Source: Sulfuritalea hydrogenivorans sk43H (GTDB lineage: Bacteria > Pseudomonadota > Gammaproteobacteria > Burkholderiales > Rhodocyclaceae). From it: a stretch of DNA of 64,000 bases. Position numbers and translations under genes: made by a program. Where the stretch lies: positions 2,170,001 through 2,234,000 of the forward strand of contig NZ_AP012547.1 in NCBI RefSeq assembly GCF_000828635.1, in the 5' to 3' direction. Below are positions 8,576-17,209 of this stretch, piece after piece (the first letter of the stretch is position 1; each line of letters opens with the position of its first letter). A model generated the notes under the pieces. That model made no database searches and had not been told where the DNA came from. It saw nothing but the letters and a program-made list of their open reading frames with translations.

Positions 8576-9867
8576 TTCATTGTCACCCGGTCCGGTTCCG
8601 GCTTGCAACGATCCAGGGAAGACCAAATCGGCATCGTCAGGAAAAACAGGAAGTAATACACGCTGAGCAATTGTGCGATCGGCGCGCCGGGGATGAAGCC
8701 GAAGAACTTGTAGGCCGGATCCTTGGTGCCGAGGAAACCGAGGATGAAGAAGCCGACGACCCAGATCGAGAGCAGCCACTTGGTGATCGGTCCGCGATAG
8801 CGGATCGACTTCACCGGGCTGCGGTCCAGCCAGGGCAGGAAAGCGAAGATCAACGTGCCGGCACCCATTGCAACCACGCCCCAGAACTTCGCATCGATGC
8901 CGAACAGCGGGTAGGTCACCGCGCGCAGCAGCGAATAATAGGGCGTGAAGTACCAGACCGGCGCGATGTGCGGCGGTGTCACCAGCGGGTCGGCCGGGAA
9001 GAAATTGTTGTACTCGAGGAAGTAGCCGCCGCCTTCGGGCATGAAGAAGACGATGATGGAGAACACCATCAGGAATACCACCACGCCGACGATATCCTTC
9101 ACCGAATAGTACGGATGGAAGGGAATGCCGTCCAGCGGAATTCCATTAGCATCTTTTTTCTTCTTGATCTCGATGCCGTCCGGGTTGTTCGAACCGACCT
9201 CATGCAGCGCGATGATGTGCGCTCCCACCAGGCCCAGCAACACCAGCGGCATGGCGATGACGTGAAAGGCAAAGAAGCGGTTCAGCGTCGCGTCGCCGAC
9301 GACGTAATCGCCGCGCAGCCAGATCGAAAGGTCGTTACCGATCAGCGGGATCGCCGAGAACAGGTTAACGATCACCTGCGCGCCCCAGAAGGACATCTGG
9401 CCCCAGGGCAGCAGGTAGCCGAAGAAGGCTTCGCCCATCAGGCAGAGGAAAATGCCTATGCCGAACAGCCAGATCAGTTCGCGCGGCTTGCGGTAGGAAC
9501 CGTAGAGCAGGCCGCGGAACATGTGCAGATAAACAACCAGGAAGAAGGCCGAGGCACCCGTCGAGTGCATGTAGCGGATCAGCCAGCCCCAAGGCACGTC
9601 GCGCATGATGTACTCGACGCTGGCAAACGCCACCGGCACACCGGACGCGTTCAACGAAGCGTCGGGCTTGAAGTGCATGGTGAGCAGAATGCCGGTAACG
9701 ATCTGGATGACCAGAACCAGCATCGCCAGCGAACCGAAGAAGTACCAGAAGTTGAAGTTCTTCGGCGCGTAGTACTCGGACAGATGGGCCTTCCAGTTCG
9801 ACGTCAACGGAAAACGCTCGTCAACCCAGTTCAGCGTCCCCTGCAATATGGCGTTCACTTTGCTCAT
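8572..9867 (-). CDS. petB: Ubiquinol-cytochrome c reductase, cytochrome b
   Basis: 431 residues from ATG 9867 (MSKVNAILQGTLNWVDERFP), 4 nt after the Rieske stop; a slightly longer reading would overlap petA. About eight or nine membrane helices, with paired heme b His residues (HMHFKPD... region, RYMHSTGAS, AFHVIAMP, GAHIIALHEVGS) and the Qo-site PEW-equivalent region HIAPVWYF before helix F. Fused full-length type (b6 plus subunit IV). Translationally coupled to petC. Confidence 0.97.
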   Translation of the reverse strand: MSKVNAILQGTLNWVDERFPLTSNWKAHLSEYYAPKNFNFWYFFGSLAMLVLVIQIVTGILLTMHFKPDASLNASGVPVAFASVEYIMRDVPWGWLIRYMHSTGASAFFLVVYLHMFRGLLYGSYRKPRELIWLFGIGIFLCLMGEAFFGYLLPWGQMSFWGAQVIVNLFSAIPLIGNDLSIWLRGDYVVGDATLNRFFAFHVIAMPLVLLGLVGAHIIALHEVGSNNPDGIEIKKKKDANGIPLDGIPFHPYYSVKDIVGVVVFLMVFSIIVFFMPEGGGYFLEYNNFFPADPLVTPPHIAPVWYFTPYYSLLRAVTYPLFGIDAKFWGVVAMGAGTLIFAFLPWLDRSPVKSIRYRGPITKWLLSIWVVGFFILGFLGTKDPAYKFFGFIPGAPIAQLLSVYYFLFFLTMPIWSSLDRCKPEPDRVTMK

Positions 9868-9871
9868 CGCA

Positions 9872-10465
9872 TCAGGCCTTCTTGTCTTCGCCAATCACAA
9901 GCTTGGCATCGCCAAGATACATGTGCGGGGGGATTTCGAGATTGTCCGGCGCCGGCTTGCTCTTGTAGACGCGACCGGCGAGGTCAAAGGTGGAACCGTG
10001 ACAGGGGCAGATGAAGCCGCCCGGCCAGTCGGCCTCGATGCCGGATTCTGCTCCGGTCTTGAACTTCTCGGTCGGCGAGCAACCGAGGTGGGTGCAGATG
10101 CCGACAGCCACCAGAATCTCGGGCTTGATTGAACGGGTTTCGTTCTTCGCGTACTCGGGCTGCATGTTCTTGGCCGACTTGGGATCAGCCAGTTTGTCTG
10201 CAATCTTGGCCAGGGCCTCGAGTTGTTCCTTGGTGCGATTGATGATCCAGACCGGCTTGCCGCGCCACTCGACGGTCATCATCTGACCGGGAGCGAGTTT
10301 GCTGATATCCACTTCGACAGGCGCACCGGCAGCCTTCGCCCGCTCGGACGGCAGCATGCTGGCCACGAAGGGCACAGCCACCGCAACCCCAGCCACCCCG
10401 CCTGCGGCTGCCGTGGCAACCAACAGACGCCGCCGACCGCAGTCGACTGTATCGTCACAACTCAT
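9872..10465 (-). CDS. petA: Ubiquinol-cytochrome c reductase, Rieske iron-sulfur subunit
   Basis: 197 residues. The N-terminus CGRRRLLVATAAAGGVAG is a Tat-type anchor with a twin-Arg region, followed by a flexible hinge and a Rieske domain with CTHLGC and CPCHGS, which supply the two Cys and two His ligands and the disulfide. First gene of petABC. A possible promoter lies about 120 nt upstream. Confidence 0.97.
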   Translation of the reverse strand: MSCDDTVDCGRRRLLVATAAAGGVAGVAVAVPFVASMLPSERAKAAGAPVEVDISKLAPGQMMTVEWRGKPVWIINRTKEQLEALAKIADKLADPKSAKNMQPEYAKNETRSIKPEILVAVGICTHLGCSPTEKFKTGAESGIEADWPGGFICPCHGSTFDLAGRVYKSKPAPDNLEIPPHMYLGDAKLVIGEDKKA

Positions 10466-10583
10466 GGTGTAAGTCCCTGAATGCCCAAATGCGAATTCGA
10501 AGTTTCAATAAAACGTAGTTTCGGTGAAGGCTAACGTCGGTTCCATCGGCGTTAAGCGCTACGGCCGCAACTAAAAGACCGCA

Positions 10584-10612
10584 ATTGTAGCGAATCTCGC
10601 AGCGCGATTAAA
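10584..10612 (-). promoter_or_regulatory. Candidate sigma-70 promoter for petABC
   Basis: On the minus strand, -10 TACAAT (10584-10589) and a weak -35 TTTAAT (10607-10612) lie 17 nt apart, about 120 nt upstream of petA. The -10 is good, the -35 poor. Confidence 0.35.
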
Positions 10613-10676
10613 GCCCTGAACTGAGCCGACTTATCGGCGATGACTGTCGCAATGCTAATAATCAGTTATTAATCAT

Positions 10677-11888
10677 CTAGATAGCTCCGTCTCCGCGCAA
10701 GCGAACTATCTCGTCAGGGGAATAGCCGAGGCGATCAAGCACCGTTTCGGTATGCTCGCCCAGCGCCGGACCGAGCCAGCGGGTCTCTCCCGGCGTCAGG
10801 GACAGCTTGGGGATGACCCCGGGTATGCGAAAGTCTTTACCATCAGGGAGTTGCGCCACCTCCAGCATCTGCCGAGCGAGGAACTGGGGATCGCGAAACA
10901 TGTCCGCCACCGAGTAAATGGGACTGGACGGCACCTGGGCCTCCGCAGCGATGCGCAAGACCGTTTCGGCGTCATTGGCCCCGACCCAGGCATCGATCAC
11001 GCCGTAGATTTCCGCGGCACGCGCATCGCGACCGGCGTTGCTGCCGAGTTGCGGGTCGTCGGCCAGATCGACGCGCCCGATGGCCAGCATCAATCGACGG
11101 AATATCGCGTCGCCGTTGGCGCCGATGATCAGATGCTTGCCATCCCGGGTGGTGTGAGTATTCGAGGGCGTAATGCCCGGCATGACATTGCCGGTGCGCT
11201 CGCGAATAAAGCCGAAGACATCGAACTCCGGCACCAGGCTTTCCATCATGGCGAACACCGCCTCGTACAAGGCGACATCGACCACCTGACCTTTGCCGCC
11301 GTGGACCTCGCGGTGCCGCAGCGCCATCAATGCGCCCAGCGCACCCCACAGCGCGGCGATCGAATCGCCTATGGAAATGCCGGTCTTGACCGGCGGCCGG
11401 TCGGGAAAGCCGGTGACGTAACGCAGCCCGCCCATCGATTCGCCGATGGCGCCGAAGCCGGGCTGGCTGGCCATCGGCCCGGTCTGGCCGAAACCCGAGA
11501 GACGTACCATGACGAGGCCCGGATTGATCGCCGACAACGGATCCCAGCCCAGACCCAGTTTTTCCATGACGCCGGGCCGAAAATTCTCGACCACGATATC
11601 CGCTTCAGCGACCAGTTTTCGCGCAATCGCGATGCCTTCGGGATGTTTCAGATTGAGCGTGACCGACTGCTTGTTGCGCGCCTGCACAAACCACCACAGG
11701 GAGGTTTCGCCGTCGCCGGTCGGGTACAGCTTGCGCCACTTGCGCAGGGGATCGCCCTCGCCCGGCGCTTCGATCTTGATCACCTCGGCGCCGAACTCGG
11801 CAAGGATGCGCGAGCAGAACGGGCCGGCGATCAGCGTGCCGAATTCGACGACCTTCACTCCGGCAAGTGGCTTGGCGCTTTCAGTCAA
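10677..11888 (-). CDS. CaiB/BaiF family (class III) CoA-transferase
   Basis: 403 residues from TTG 11888, which overlaps the recR stop by 4 nt; a much longer upstream reading runs through recR and is not real. The N-terminus [17 protein letters not shown] and the block [14 protein letters not shown] are family hallmarks, and the catalytic Asp is expected in the [21 protein letters not shown] region (GD). These enzymes move CoA between carboxylic acids such as succinate and an aryl or alkyl acid through an aspartyl-CoA anhydride. The substrate cannot be told from sequence. The recR location suggests only transcriptional coupling. Confidence 0.9.
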   Translation of the reverse strand: MTESAKPLAGVKVVEFGTLIAGPFCSRILAEFGAEVIKIEAPGEGDPLRKWRKLYPTGDGETSLWWFVQARNKQSVTLNLKHPEGIAIARKLVAEADIVVENFRPGVMEKLGLGWDPLSAINPGLVMVRLSGFGQTGPMASQPGFGAIGESMGGLRYVTGFPDRPPVKTGISIGDSIAALWGALGALMALRHREVHGGKGQVVDVALYEAVFAMMESLVPEFDVFGFIRERTGNVMPGITPSNTHTTRDGKHLIIGANGDAIFRRLMLAIGRVDLADDPQLGSNAGRDARAAEIYGVIDAWVGANDAETVLRIAAEAQVPSSPIYSVADMFRDPQFLARQMLEVAQLPDGKDFRIPGVIPKLSLTPGETRWLGPALGEHTETVLDRLGYSPDEIVRLRGDGAI

Positions 11889-12484
11889 ACGAAATCGCGC
11901 CGTTCGCGCAGCGCCTGCGCCACCGTCGCGGCGTCGGAAAATTCCAGTTCGCCGCCTACCGGCAGTCCGCGTGCGATGCGGCTGACCTTGAGCCCGCGCG
12001 CGTGCAGCAACTCGGAGAGGTAGTGCGCGGTGGCCTCGCCCTCGTTGGTGAAGTTGGTGGCGAGGATCACTTCCTTGACCACGCCATCCGTGGCGCGGGC
12101 AAACAGGCGCTCGAAGGCCAGTTCCTTCGGCCCGATGCCGTCGAGCGGCGAGAGGCGGCCCATCAGCACGTAGTAGAGTCCGTTGTAGGCGTGCGTCTGT
12201 TCCATGCTGTTTGCATCGACCGGCATTTCGACGATGCACAGCTGCGATGCATCGCGGCGCGACGAAAGGCAGCGTTCGCAAACTTCGGCTTCGGTAAAGC
12301 TGTTGCAGCGCGCACAGTGGTGCAGCAACTGCAATGCGGCATCGAGGCCGCGGGCAAGGCGGTCGGCGCCTCGCCGATCGCGCTGCAACAAGTGGTAGGC
12401 CATGCGCTGCGCAGACTTCGGGCCGACGCCCGGCAAACAACGCAAGGCCTCGACAAGCTCGTCGAGACTTGACGAGGGGGTCAT
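11885..12484 (-). CDS. recR: Recombination mediator RecR
   Basis: 199 residues, the normal RecR length. Helix-hairpin-helix near the N-terminus ([20 protein letters not shown]), a four-Cys zinc motif (CARCNSF...CERC), a Toprim domain (LCIVEMPVD... [11 protein letters not shown]) and a Walker-B-like C-terminus. It acts with RecF/RecO in RecA loading at gaps. Start ATG 12484 overlaps the YbaB stop by one base (TGATG). Confidence 0.97.
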   Translation of the reverse strand: MTPSSSLDELVEALRCLPGVGPKSAQRMAYHLLQRDRRGADRLARGLDAALQLLHHCARCNSFTEAEVCERCLSSRRDASQLCIVEMPVDANSMEQTHAYNGLYYVLMGRLSPLDGIGPKELAFERLFARATDGVVKEVILATNFTNEGEATAHYLSELLHARGLKVSRIARGLPVGGELEFSDAATVAQALRERRDFV

Positions 12485-12807
12485 CAAAACGGCAGCTTCA
12501 TTCCGGGGGGAAGATTGAGACCGGCGGTAAAACCACCCATTTTCTCGGCGGTGGTCGCCTCGGCGCGCCGGTTGGCATCGTTGAGCGCGGCGGCGATCAG
12601 GTCTTCCAGCATTTCCTTGTCGTCCATCACCGAGGGATCGATGGTGACGCGCTTGACGTCGTGCTTGCAGGTGATGACCACTTTTACCGCGCCGGCGCCC
12701 GACTGTCCCTCGACTTCGAGTTGCGCGAGTTGCTCCTGCGCTTTCTCCATGTTGGCCTGCATCTGCTGGGCCTGCTTCATCAATCCGGCTATGCCACCCT
12801 TCATCAT
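12484..12807 (-). CDS. ybaB: YbaB/EbfC family nucleoid-associated protein
   Basis: 107 residues, small DNA-binding dimer family conserved between dnaX and recR. Characteristic stretches: [20 protein letters not shown] (coiled helix), [11 protein letters not shown] and LPPGMKLPF at the end. Two adjacent ATG codons (12807, 12804); AGGA lies 6 nt before the first. Part of the dnaX-ybaB-recR operon. Confidence 0.95.
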   Translation of the reverse strand: MMKGGIAGLMKQAQQMQANMEKAQEQLAQLEVEGQSGAGAVKVVITCKHDVKRVTIDPSVMDDKEMLEDLIAAALNDANRRAEATTAEKMGGFTAGLNLPPGMKLPF

Positions 12808-12821
12808 TTTTCCTGCACTCC

Positions 12822-14453
12822 TTAAACGGGTTTGATCGTGGATTCGTCGATGCTCGCATCGAACAGGTCCACCACATCGCGCACGAAGGGATCCTGTTCG
12901 ATCGAGGCGACGGCGCGGTCCTGGCGCTCGCGCTGCGCATTGCGGCTGCGCTCGGCCGGGGTTTCGCTGGCCGGCTCGGCCACATCGATTTCGAGCCGCA
13001 GCGGGCGGCCGTAGGCAAGCTGCAACTCGGCCTGCAGCTTGTCCTGCTGCGGCTTGCCGAGCAGATGCTTGTGCAGCGGCGCCAGGCGCAGGCGGATTGC
13101 CGTTTCGCTGCGCTCCGACAATTCGCAATGCTGGGCCAGTTGCTTGGCCATGCCCGTCAGCGGCAGGCGCGCCAGCAGCGCATGCCAGTCCTCGTCGGCT
13201 GTCGCCGAAACGGTGGCCGCCGATGTCACCGGTGCAGCGGATGGCGCGGGAGTCGGCGCTGGCGCTACGGCGGCAACAGGCCGAGCTGGAGCCGCAGTCG
13301 CTGCTGCAGGCGGCGCCGGGCGCACGGGCGCCGGAACTGCAGGCCTCGTTGCCACCCTGGCCGCACCGCCGCGATCGGGCCGGAACGCATGCAGTCGCAA
13401 CAATGTCATGACAAAGCCGGCATAGTCGTCAGGCGCCAGCGAAAGTTCGTCGCGGCCATGAATGGCAATCTGGTAAGCCAGTTGCAGGTACTCGGCGTCG
13501 AGCGCCTGCGCGTAAGGCGCCAGGCGTGTGCGCTCGGTGTCGTCGAGCAAGGCCTCGGGGGCGAACTGGATCAGCGCGATGCGATGGAACAGCGTCGCCA
13601 GCTCCTGCAGGCCGCCGTCGAAGGACAGGCTGCGTGCATCCATCAGCTTGGCCACCTCGGTCATGGCGTGCACATCCTGCGCCACGAGGCCGTCGAGCAG
13701 CGCAAACAGGTGTTCGTCGCCGACCGTGCCGAGCATGGCGCGCACGCCCTCGTCCTCGACCTTGCCGGCGCCGTGGGCGATGGCCTGATCGAGGAGGGAG
13801 AGCGCGTCGCGCATGCTGCCCGCCGCTCCCTTCGCCAGATGGCGTAGCGCGGCCGGCTCGAAGGCGACGCCCTCGGCCTCCAGCACGCGCGACAGATGCT
13901 CGACGATGTGCGTCAGCGGCATCTGCTTCAGGTTGAACTGCAGGCAGCGCGACAGCACCGTCACCGGAATTTTCTGCGGATCGGTGGTGGCAAGGATGAA
14001 CTTCACATGCTCCGGCGGCTCTTCCAGCGTCTTCAGCATCGCATTGAAGGCGTGCCCGGAAAGCTGATGCACTTCGTCGATGACGTAGACCTTGTAGCGG
14101 CCGATGGTCGGCGCGTAGGTGGCGCGCTCGAGCAAAGCGGTCATGTCGTCGACCCCGCGATTGGACGCGGCATCGAGTTCGATGTAATCGACGAAGCGAC
14201 CGGTATCGATCGCGGTACAGGCCGAACACACACCGCAAGGGGTGGAACCGACACCGGCCTCGCAGTTCAGCGCCTTGGCCATGATGCGCGCCAGCGTGGT
14301 CTTGCCGACCCCTCGCGTACCGGTAAACAGGTAGGCATGATGCAGCCGGTTCTGCTCCAGCGCATGGGTCAGCGCCCGCACGACATGCTCCTGCCCCACC
14401 AGGGTTGCGAAAGACTTGGGGCGCCACTTGCGGGCGAGGACCTGATAACTCAT
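12822..14453 (-). CDS. dnaX: DNA polymerase III subunits gamma and tau
   Basis: 543 residues. AAA+ clamp-loader ATPase with Walker [10 protein letters not shown], a four-Cys zinc module (CEAG...CGVCSAC), Walker [12 protein letters not shown] and the SRC sensor motif (LSRCLQF). An Ala/Pro-rich linker (about 375-425) precedes a shortened tau-specific C-terminus. It organises the replicase and loads the beta clamp. A programmed frameshift site for gamma was not confirmed. The start ATG is only 6 nt from an extended -10 element. Confidence 0.96.
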   Translation of the reverse strand: MSYQVLARKWRPKSFATLVGQEHVVRALTHALEQNRLHHAYLFTGTRGVGKTTLARIMAKALNCEAGVGSTPCGVCSACTAIDTGRFVDYIELDAASNRGVDDMTALLERATYAPTIGRYKVYVIDEVHQLSGHAFNAMLKTLEEPPEHVKFILATTDPQKIPVTVLSRCLQFNLKQMPLTHIVEHLSRVLEAEGVAFEPAALRHLAKGAAGSMRDALSLLDQAIAHGAGKVEDEGVRAMLGTVGDEHLFALLDGLVAQDVHAMTEVAKLMDARSLSFDGGLQELATLFHRIALIQFAPEALLDDTERTRLAPYAQALDAEYLQLAYQIAIHGRDELSLAPDDYAGFVMTLLRLHAFRPDRGGAARVATRPAVPAPVRPAPPAAATAAPARPVAAVAPAPTPAPSAAPVTSAATVSATADEDWHALLARLPLTGMAKQLAQHCELSERSETAIRLRLAPLHKHLLGKPQQDKLQAELQLAYGRPLRLEIDVAEPASETPAERSRNAQRERQDRAVASIEQDPFVRDVVDLFDASIDESTIKPV

Positions 14454-14459
14454 GCGGCG

Positions 14460-14468
14460 ATTTTATCA
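14460..14468 (-). promoter_or_regulatory. Extended -10 promoter element of dnaX
   Basis: Minus-strand TGATAAAAT (TGN plus TAAAAT) ends 6 nt before the dnaX ATG, so transcription from it would begin at or next to the start codon. The same nonamer precedes the 4.5S RNA gene. No -35 of quality is visible. Confidence 0.45.
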
Positions 14469-14484
14469 GGCCCGCCACGCCAAA

Positions 14485-14514
14485 CGGGGCAGCCCGTGAT
14501 TGATGGCTGCCCCG
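14485..14514 (-). terminator. Hairpin between the Spy-like gene and dnaX
   Basis: CGGGGCAGCC and GGCTGCCCCG form a perfect 10-bp stem with a 10-nt loop, 24 nt after the Spy-like stop codon. Only three T residues follow on the minus strand, so it is a terminator-like structure with a weak U-tract. Confidence 0.5.
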
Positions 14515-14537
14515 CTTTGCCGCGAGCCGAAACTACC

Positions 14538-15065
14538 TCAACCCTTGCGCGGTTCCGCGGCAGCCTGACCGCCACGCGGCGCGCCACGACCGGGGCCATG
14601 CCGATGCCGGCCGGCGGCGCTGAACTGCTTGTCCGCCGCCGCCTTTTGCTCTGGAGTCAGCGCGGCGTAGAGTCGATTGAAGGATTCATTGACCGACTCC
14701 ATGGCGGCGACGCGATCCTTCATGGCACTTTGCATCTGCGCCATGCGCTCCGGCGCGCTCATCGGCTTGTCGTCCTTCATGCGTTCACGCATGGCCTGCA
14801 TGCCCTTGCCGGCTTCCGCCTTCGACTTTTCGGCGAAGGCCTGCCAGAGCGGCTCCTGCTCGGCGGTGAGCTTGAGTTCGCTCTTGAACCGGGTCAGGCG
14901 CTGGTCGACACGGGCGCCGGGATCCATCATGCCGCCCTGCATCGCGCTGCGCATCATGCCGGGCTTGCCATCGCCGGCGCAGCCCGGCCCCTGTGCGTAG
15001 GCGATGCCGAAAAAGACGGCGCTGGCGGCAAGAAAGCCCGCAACAATGGTGTTTTTGCGATTCAT
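14538..15065 (-). CDS. Periplasmic LTXXQ-motif (Spy/CpxP-like) protein
   Basis: 175 residues with a Sec signal peptide (NTIVAGFLAASAVFFGIAYA), start ATG 15065 with AGGAG 6 nt before it. Helical, Met/Lys/Glu-rich mature part with two LTxxQ-type motifs (LTAEQEPLWQAF and LTPEQKAAADKQF), the mark of the Spy/CpxP/periplasmic metal-sensor group. A His/Arg/Gly-rich tail (GRHRHGPGRG) could bind metal. Likely an envelope chaperone or stress sensor. It stands alone between ffs and dnaX. Confidence 0.82.
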   Translation of the reverse strand: MNRKNTIVAGFLAASAVFFGIAYAQGPGCAGDGKPGMMRSAMQGGMMDPGARVDQRLTRFKSELKLTAEQEPLWQAFAEKSKAEAGKGMQAMRERMKDDKPMSAPERMAQMQSAMKDRVAAMESVNESFNRLYAALTPEQKAAADKQFSAAGRHRHGPGRGAPRGGQAAAEPRKG

Positions 15066-15192
15066 GGTGTGCTCCTGTCGTAAATGCCTCATGGCAGGAT
15101 GCATTTCACCCGGTGGCTGTAAGCCCGATGTGACAAACGCGCGCAGTTTGTAAGGGAAGATTGCAAAACCACTGTCGGCGCGAAAGAGGGGC

Positions 15193-15288
15193 GGCGAGCC
15201 TGACCCCCGGCACTTGCAGAAAATGGCTGTGGCTGCTTCCTTCCGGACCTGACCAGATTCACCACCCCGCAATGCGGGGAGACCCGCC
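15193..15288 (-). ncRNA. ffs: 4.5S signal recognition particle RNA (small bacterial type)
   Basis: Minus-strand transcript of about 96 nt. It contains the universal SRP core GGTCAGGTCCGGAAGGAAGC, with the GGAA tetraloop and asymmetric loop recognised by Ffh. The ends pair as GGCGGGTCT with AGGCTCGCC (nine contiguous pairs including G-U), which sets the boundaries. An extended -10 TGATAAAAT lies 9 nt before the predicted 5' end. Confidence 0.96.
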
Positions 15289-15297
15289 GCGACGCGA

Positions 15298-15306
15298 ATT
15301 TTATCA
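15298..15306 (-). promoter_or_regulatory. Extended -10 promoter element of ffs
   Basis: Minus-strand TGATAAAAT, with TAAAAT ending 9 nt before the predicted first base of the SRP RNA. No convincing -35, as expected for extended -10 promoters. Confidence 0.55.
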
Positions 15307-15373
15307 GCGCCGCGTCTCGCCAGGGGACTTCCTCGCCGTATCGTCGGCGCCGACTCCCGAAAACCGGAAGTTG

Positions 15374-15649
15374 TCAGCCACCGCCGCGCTGGTAGTAGCG
15401 CGTGAAGCGCCGCATGAAGGCATCCTGGGCGGCTTCGTCAAGGCCATCGAATTCGATTTCGACGCGATGGCGTTCGAGCCGCACCAGGCCGATTTCAAGG
15501 GGAGGAATCGGGGTCAGGCGAACGAACCAGCCGTGACCGCAGAACCGGCCGTCAATTTCATGGAACTCTTCCCCGCCGGTCGCCAGCCGCAACAGCCGAA
15601 CAAAATCCTCGCGCGAGGTCGTCGCGTCGTAGGCGAGCGGGAATTTCAT
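15374..15649 (-). CDS. Small hypothetical protein of the AOR cluster
   Basis: 91 residues, not recognised. The start ATG overlaps the stop of the MoaD-like gene by 4 nt, so it is translated with the AOR genes and is probably needed for the same enzyme. The sequence is mixed alpha/beta and charged, with FCGHGWFVRLTPIPPLEIGLVRLERH in its middle (shown only as FCGHGWFV and IPPLEIGLVRLERH) and a C-terminal YYQRGGG. A Gly-Gly end next to a MoaD-like protein is notable but may be chance. A maturation or accessory role is inferred from position only. Confidence 0.7.
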   Translation of the reverse strand: MKFPLAYDATTSREDFVRLLRLATGGEEFHEIDGRFCGHGWFVRLTPIPPLEIGLVRLERHRVEIEFDGLDEAAQDAFMRRFTRYYQRGGG

Positions 15650-15900
15650 CCGCCGGCAACGGGCGGCCAGATGGCCAGGGTTTCGCCTTCGCGCAGGACT
15701 CGCCCGGCGCGTTCGGCGGGAGGTATGAAAGTGCCGTCGACCAGCACCAAATGGACCAGTTTCTGCGGCAGGCCGAAGCGCTCGATGATCTGCGCCACCG
15801 TGGTGTCCTCGGCCAGTTCGAGGGCCAGCGCATTGGTCTTTTTCGCTTCGGCGGGAAGATAGTCCTGCAGGGTGGCAAACAGCTTGAAAGTGACCCTCAT
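15646..15900 (-). CDS. MoaD/ThiS-family sulfur carrier, AOR-associated
   Basis: 84 residues, beta-grasp ubiquitin-like fold: MRVTFKLFATLQDYLP at the start, LREGETLAIWPPVAGG at the end. The terminal Gly-Gly is the site that is adenylated and thiocarboxylated in MoaD. In molybdopterin synthase MoaD gives sulfur to the pterin dithiolene; a copy inside an AOR cluster suggests a dedicated carrier for the tungsten-pterin cofactor. It overlaps the FAD oxidoreductase gene by 4 nt and the 91-residue gene by 4 nt. Confidence 0.9.
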   Translation of the reverse strand: MRVTFKLFATLQDYLPAEAKKTNALALELAEDTTVAQIIERFGLPQKLVHLVLVDGTFIPPAERAGRVLREGETLAIWPPVAGG

Positions 15901-17149
15901 GCCGCTTTCTGCGCCGTCGCCAGATAGGCCGCCATGAAGCCCGTCGGATCGGCCAGCAGGCGCGCCTTCCATTCGCCGAGCGGCGCCTGCGTCTGCACCA
16001 GCCCGCGCAGGGCGCCGACATGGTCGGTCCAGCCGATGCTGGTGGCGCCGATCAGCACATCGCCCCGGAACTGGAGCGACAGGTAGCGATACTTCGCGTC
16101 ATCCACCAGCTCGACGCTCGCTCCGCCCTGCTCCTTGCCCACACCTTGCCATTGCCCGAAGGAGGTCGAAATCAGGCCCAGGGTATCCAGCACGTTGATC
16201 GCCAGGCTGCCGCCGCTCACCGCAGTTCCGCCGGCCATGTTGTGCGCGGCGACGCGCGCCTGATCGACGGCATTGGGCTGGATCGCGTTGAGTTCCGGCT
16301 GGCCGCTGTGAAAGCCCGGCGCTTCGGTCACATCGCCCGCCGCATAGATGTCCGCAACACTGGTGCGCATCCCGGCATCGACGCGAATGCCGCGTTCGAC
16401 GGCGACCCCGCTGCCCGCCAAAAAAACCGTATTGGGCGCGACCCCGGCGGCGCAGATCACCAGATCGGCGACGATGTCGGTGCCGGTGCTGAGTTTGGCC
16501 GTCAGCGCACCGCCTTTTGCGTGATGGCGGTCACCCCGGCATTGACATGCACGGCGACGCCCTTGCTCTCGACCCAGCGGCGGATCATGTTGCCGGCCTT
16601 GGCGGTCATCATGCGCGGCACCATGCGATCACCCATCTCGACCACGGTCAGCTTGACCCCGCGCGCGGCCAGCGCTTCCATGATGATGCAGCCGATGAAG
16701 CCGGCGCCGATCTGCAGCACGCGGGCACCGGGGGCCGCCTTCGCCGCGATGGCACGCGCGTCCTCGATGGTCCAGCAGGTATGCACGTTGGGCAAGTCCA
16801 TGCCCGCGACCTTGGGCAGCAAGGGCTGCGAGCCGGTAGCGACCAGCAGGCGATCGTAGGGCAGGCGCTCGCCGCTGGCGAACTCGACCTGCTTTTCCTT
16901 CGCATCGACCTTGACCACCCTGCCTTCGATCAAATGGATGCGCTCTTTGGCGAAATGGTCGTGGCTTTTGCGCAGATGCGTACCGCTGTCGGCAATCTTG
17001 CCGATCAGGAAATAGGGAATCGCCATGCGCGAATACGGCGGTTCGGATTCGTCGCCGATGAGGGCGATCTCGGCATCCGGCTGCAAGCGCCGCAAGGTTT
17101 CGGCGGCGACCAGGCCGGCTGGCCCGTTGCCAATGATGACGTGTTTCAT
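15897..17149 (-). pseudogene. aorC: FAD/NAD oxidoreductase of the AOR cluster (AorC-like), 1-nt frameshift
   Basis: Two reading frames make one protein of about 417 residues. The first (16502-17149) has the FAD Rossmann motif (MKHVIIGNGPAGLVAAETL), the NAD site (VLQIGAGFIGCIIMEAL) and ends at a TGA; the second (15897-16511) continues with VICAAGVAPN, the FAD-closing IYAAGDVTEAPG and the C-terminal domain. Reading one extra base in the run of four T at 15... precisely 16515-16518 joins them seamlessly (QKGGALTAKLSTG). The gene is therefore either broken by a single-base loss or miscalled in a homopolymer. It would pass electrons between AorAB and NAD(H). AAGGA stands 6 nt before the ATG. Confidence 0.85.
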
Positions 17150-17167
17150 CGAATATCCTTCAAACGA

Positions 17168-17196
17168 TCGGGGGACCGGCGGTGCCGGTCCCCCGA
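17168..17196 (-). other. Strong intercistronic hairpin between aorB and aorC
   Basis: Perfect 13-bp stem (arm TCGGGGGACCGGC) with a 3-nt loop lies between the aorB stop and the aorC start. No real U-tract follows, so it is more likely an mRNA-processing or stabilising element, or a partial attenuator, than a full terminator. Confidence 0.6.
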
Positions 17197-17209
17197 GGGT
17201 GCTACACGA

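Noticed and set aside
11900-12440. Upstream extension of the CoA-transferase reading frame
   Set aside because: It overlaps recR in another frame; the conserved protein begins at [10 protein letters not shown] after TTG 11888.
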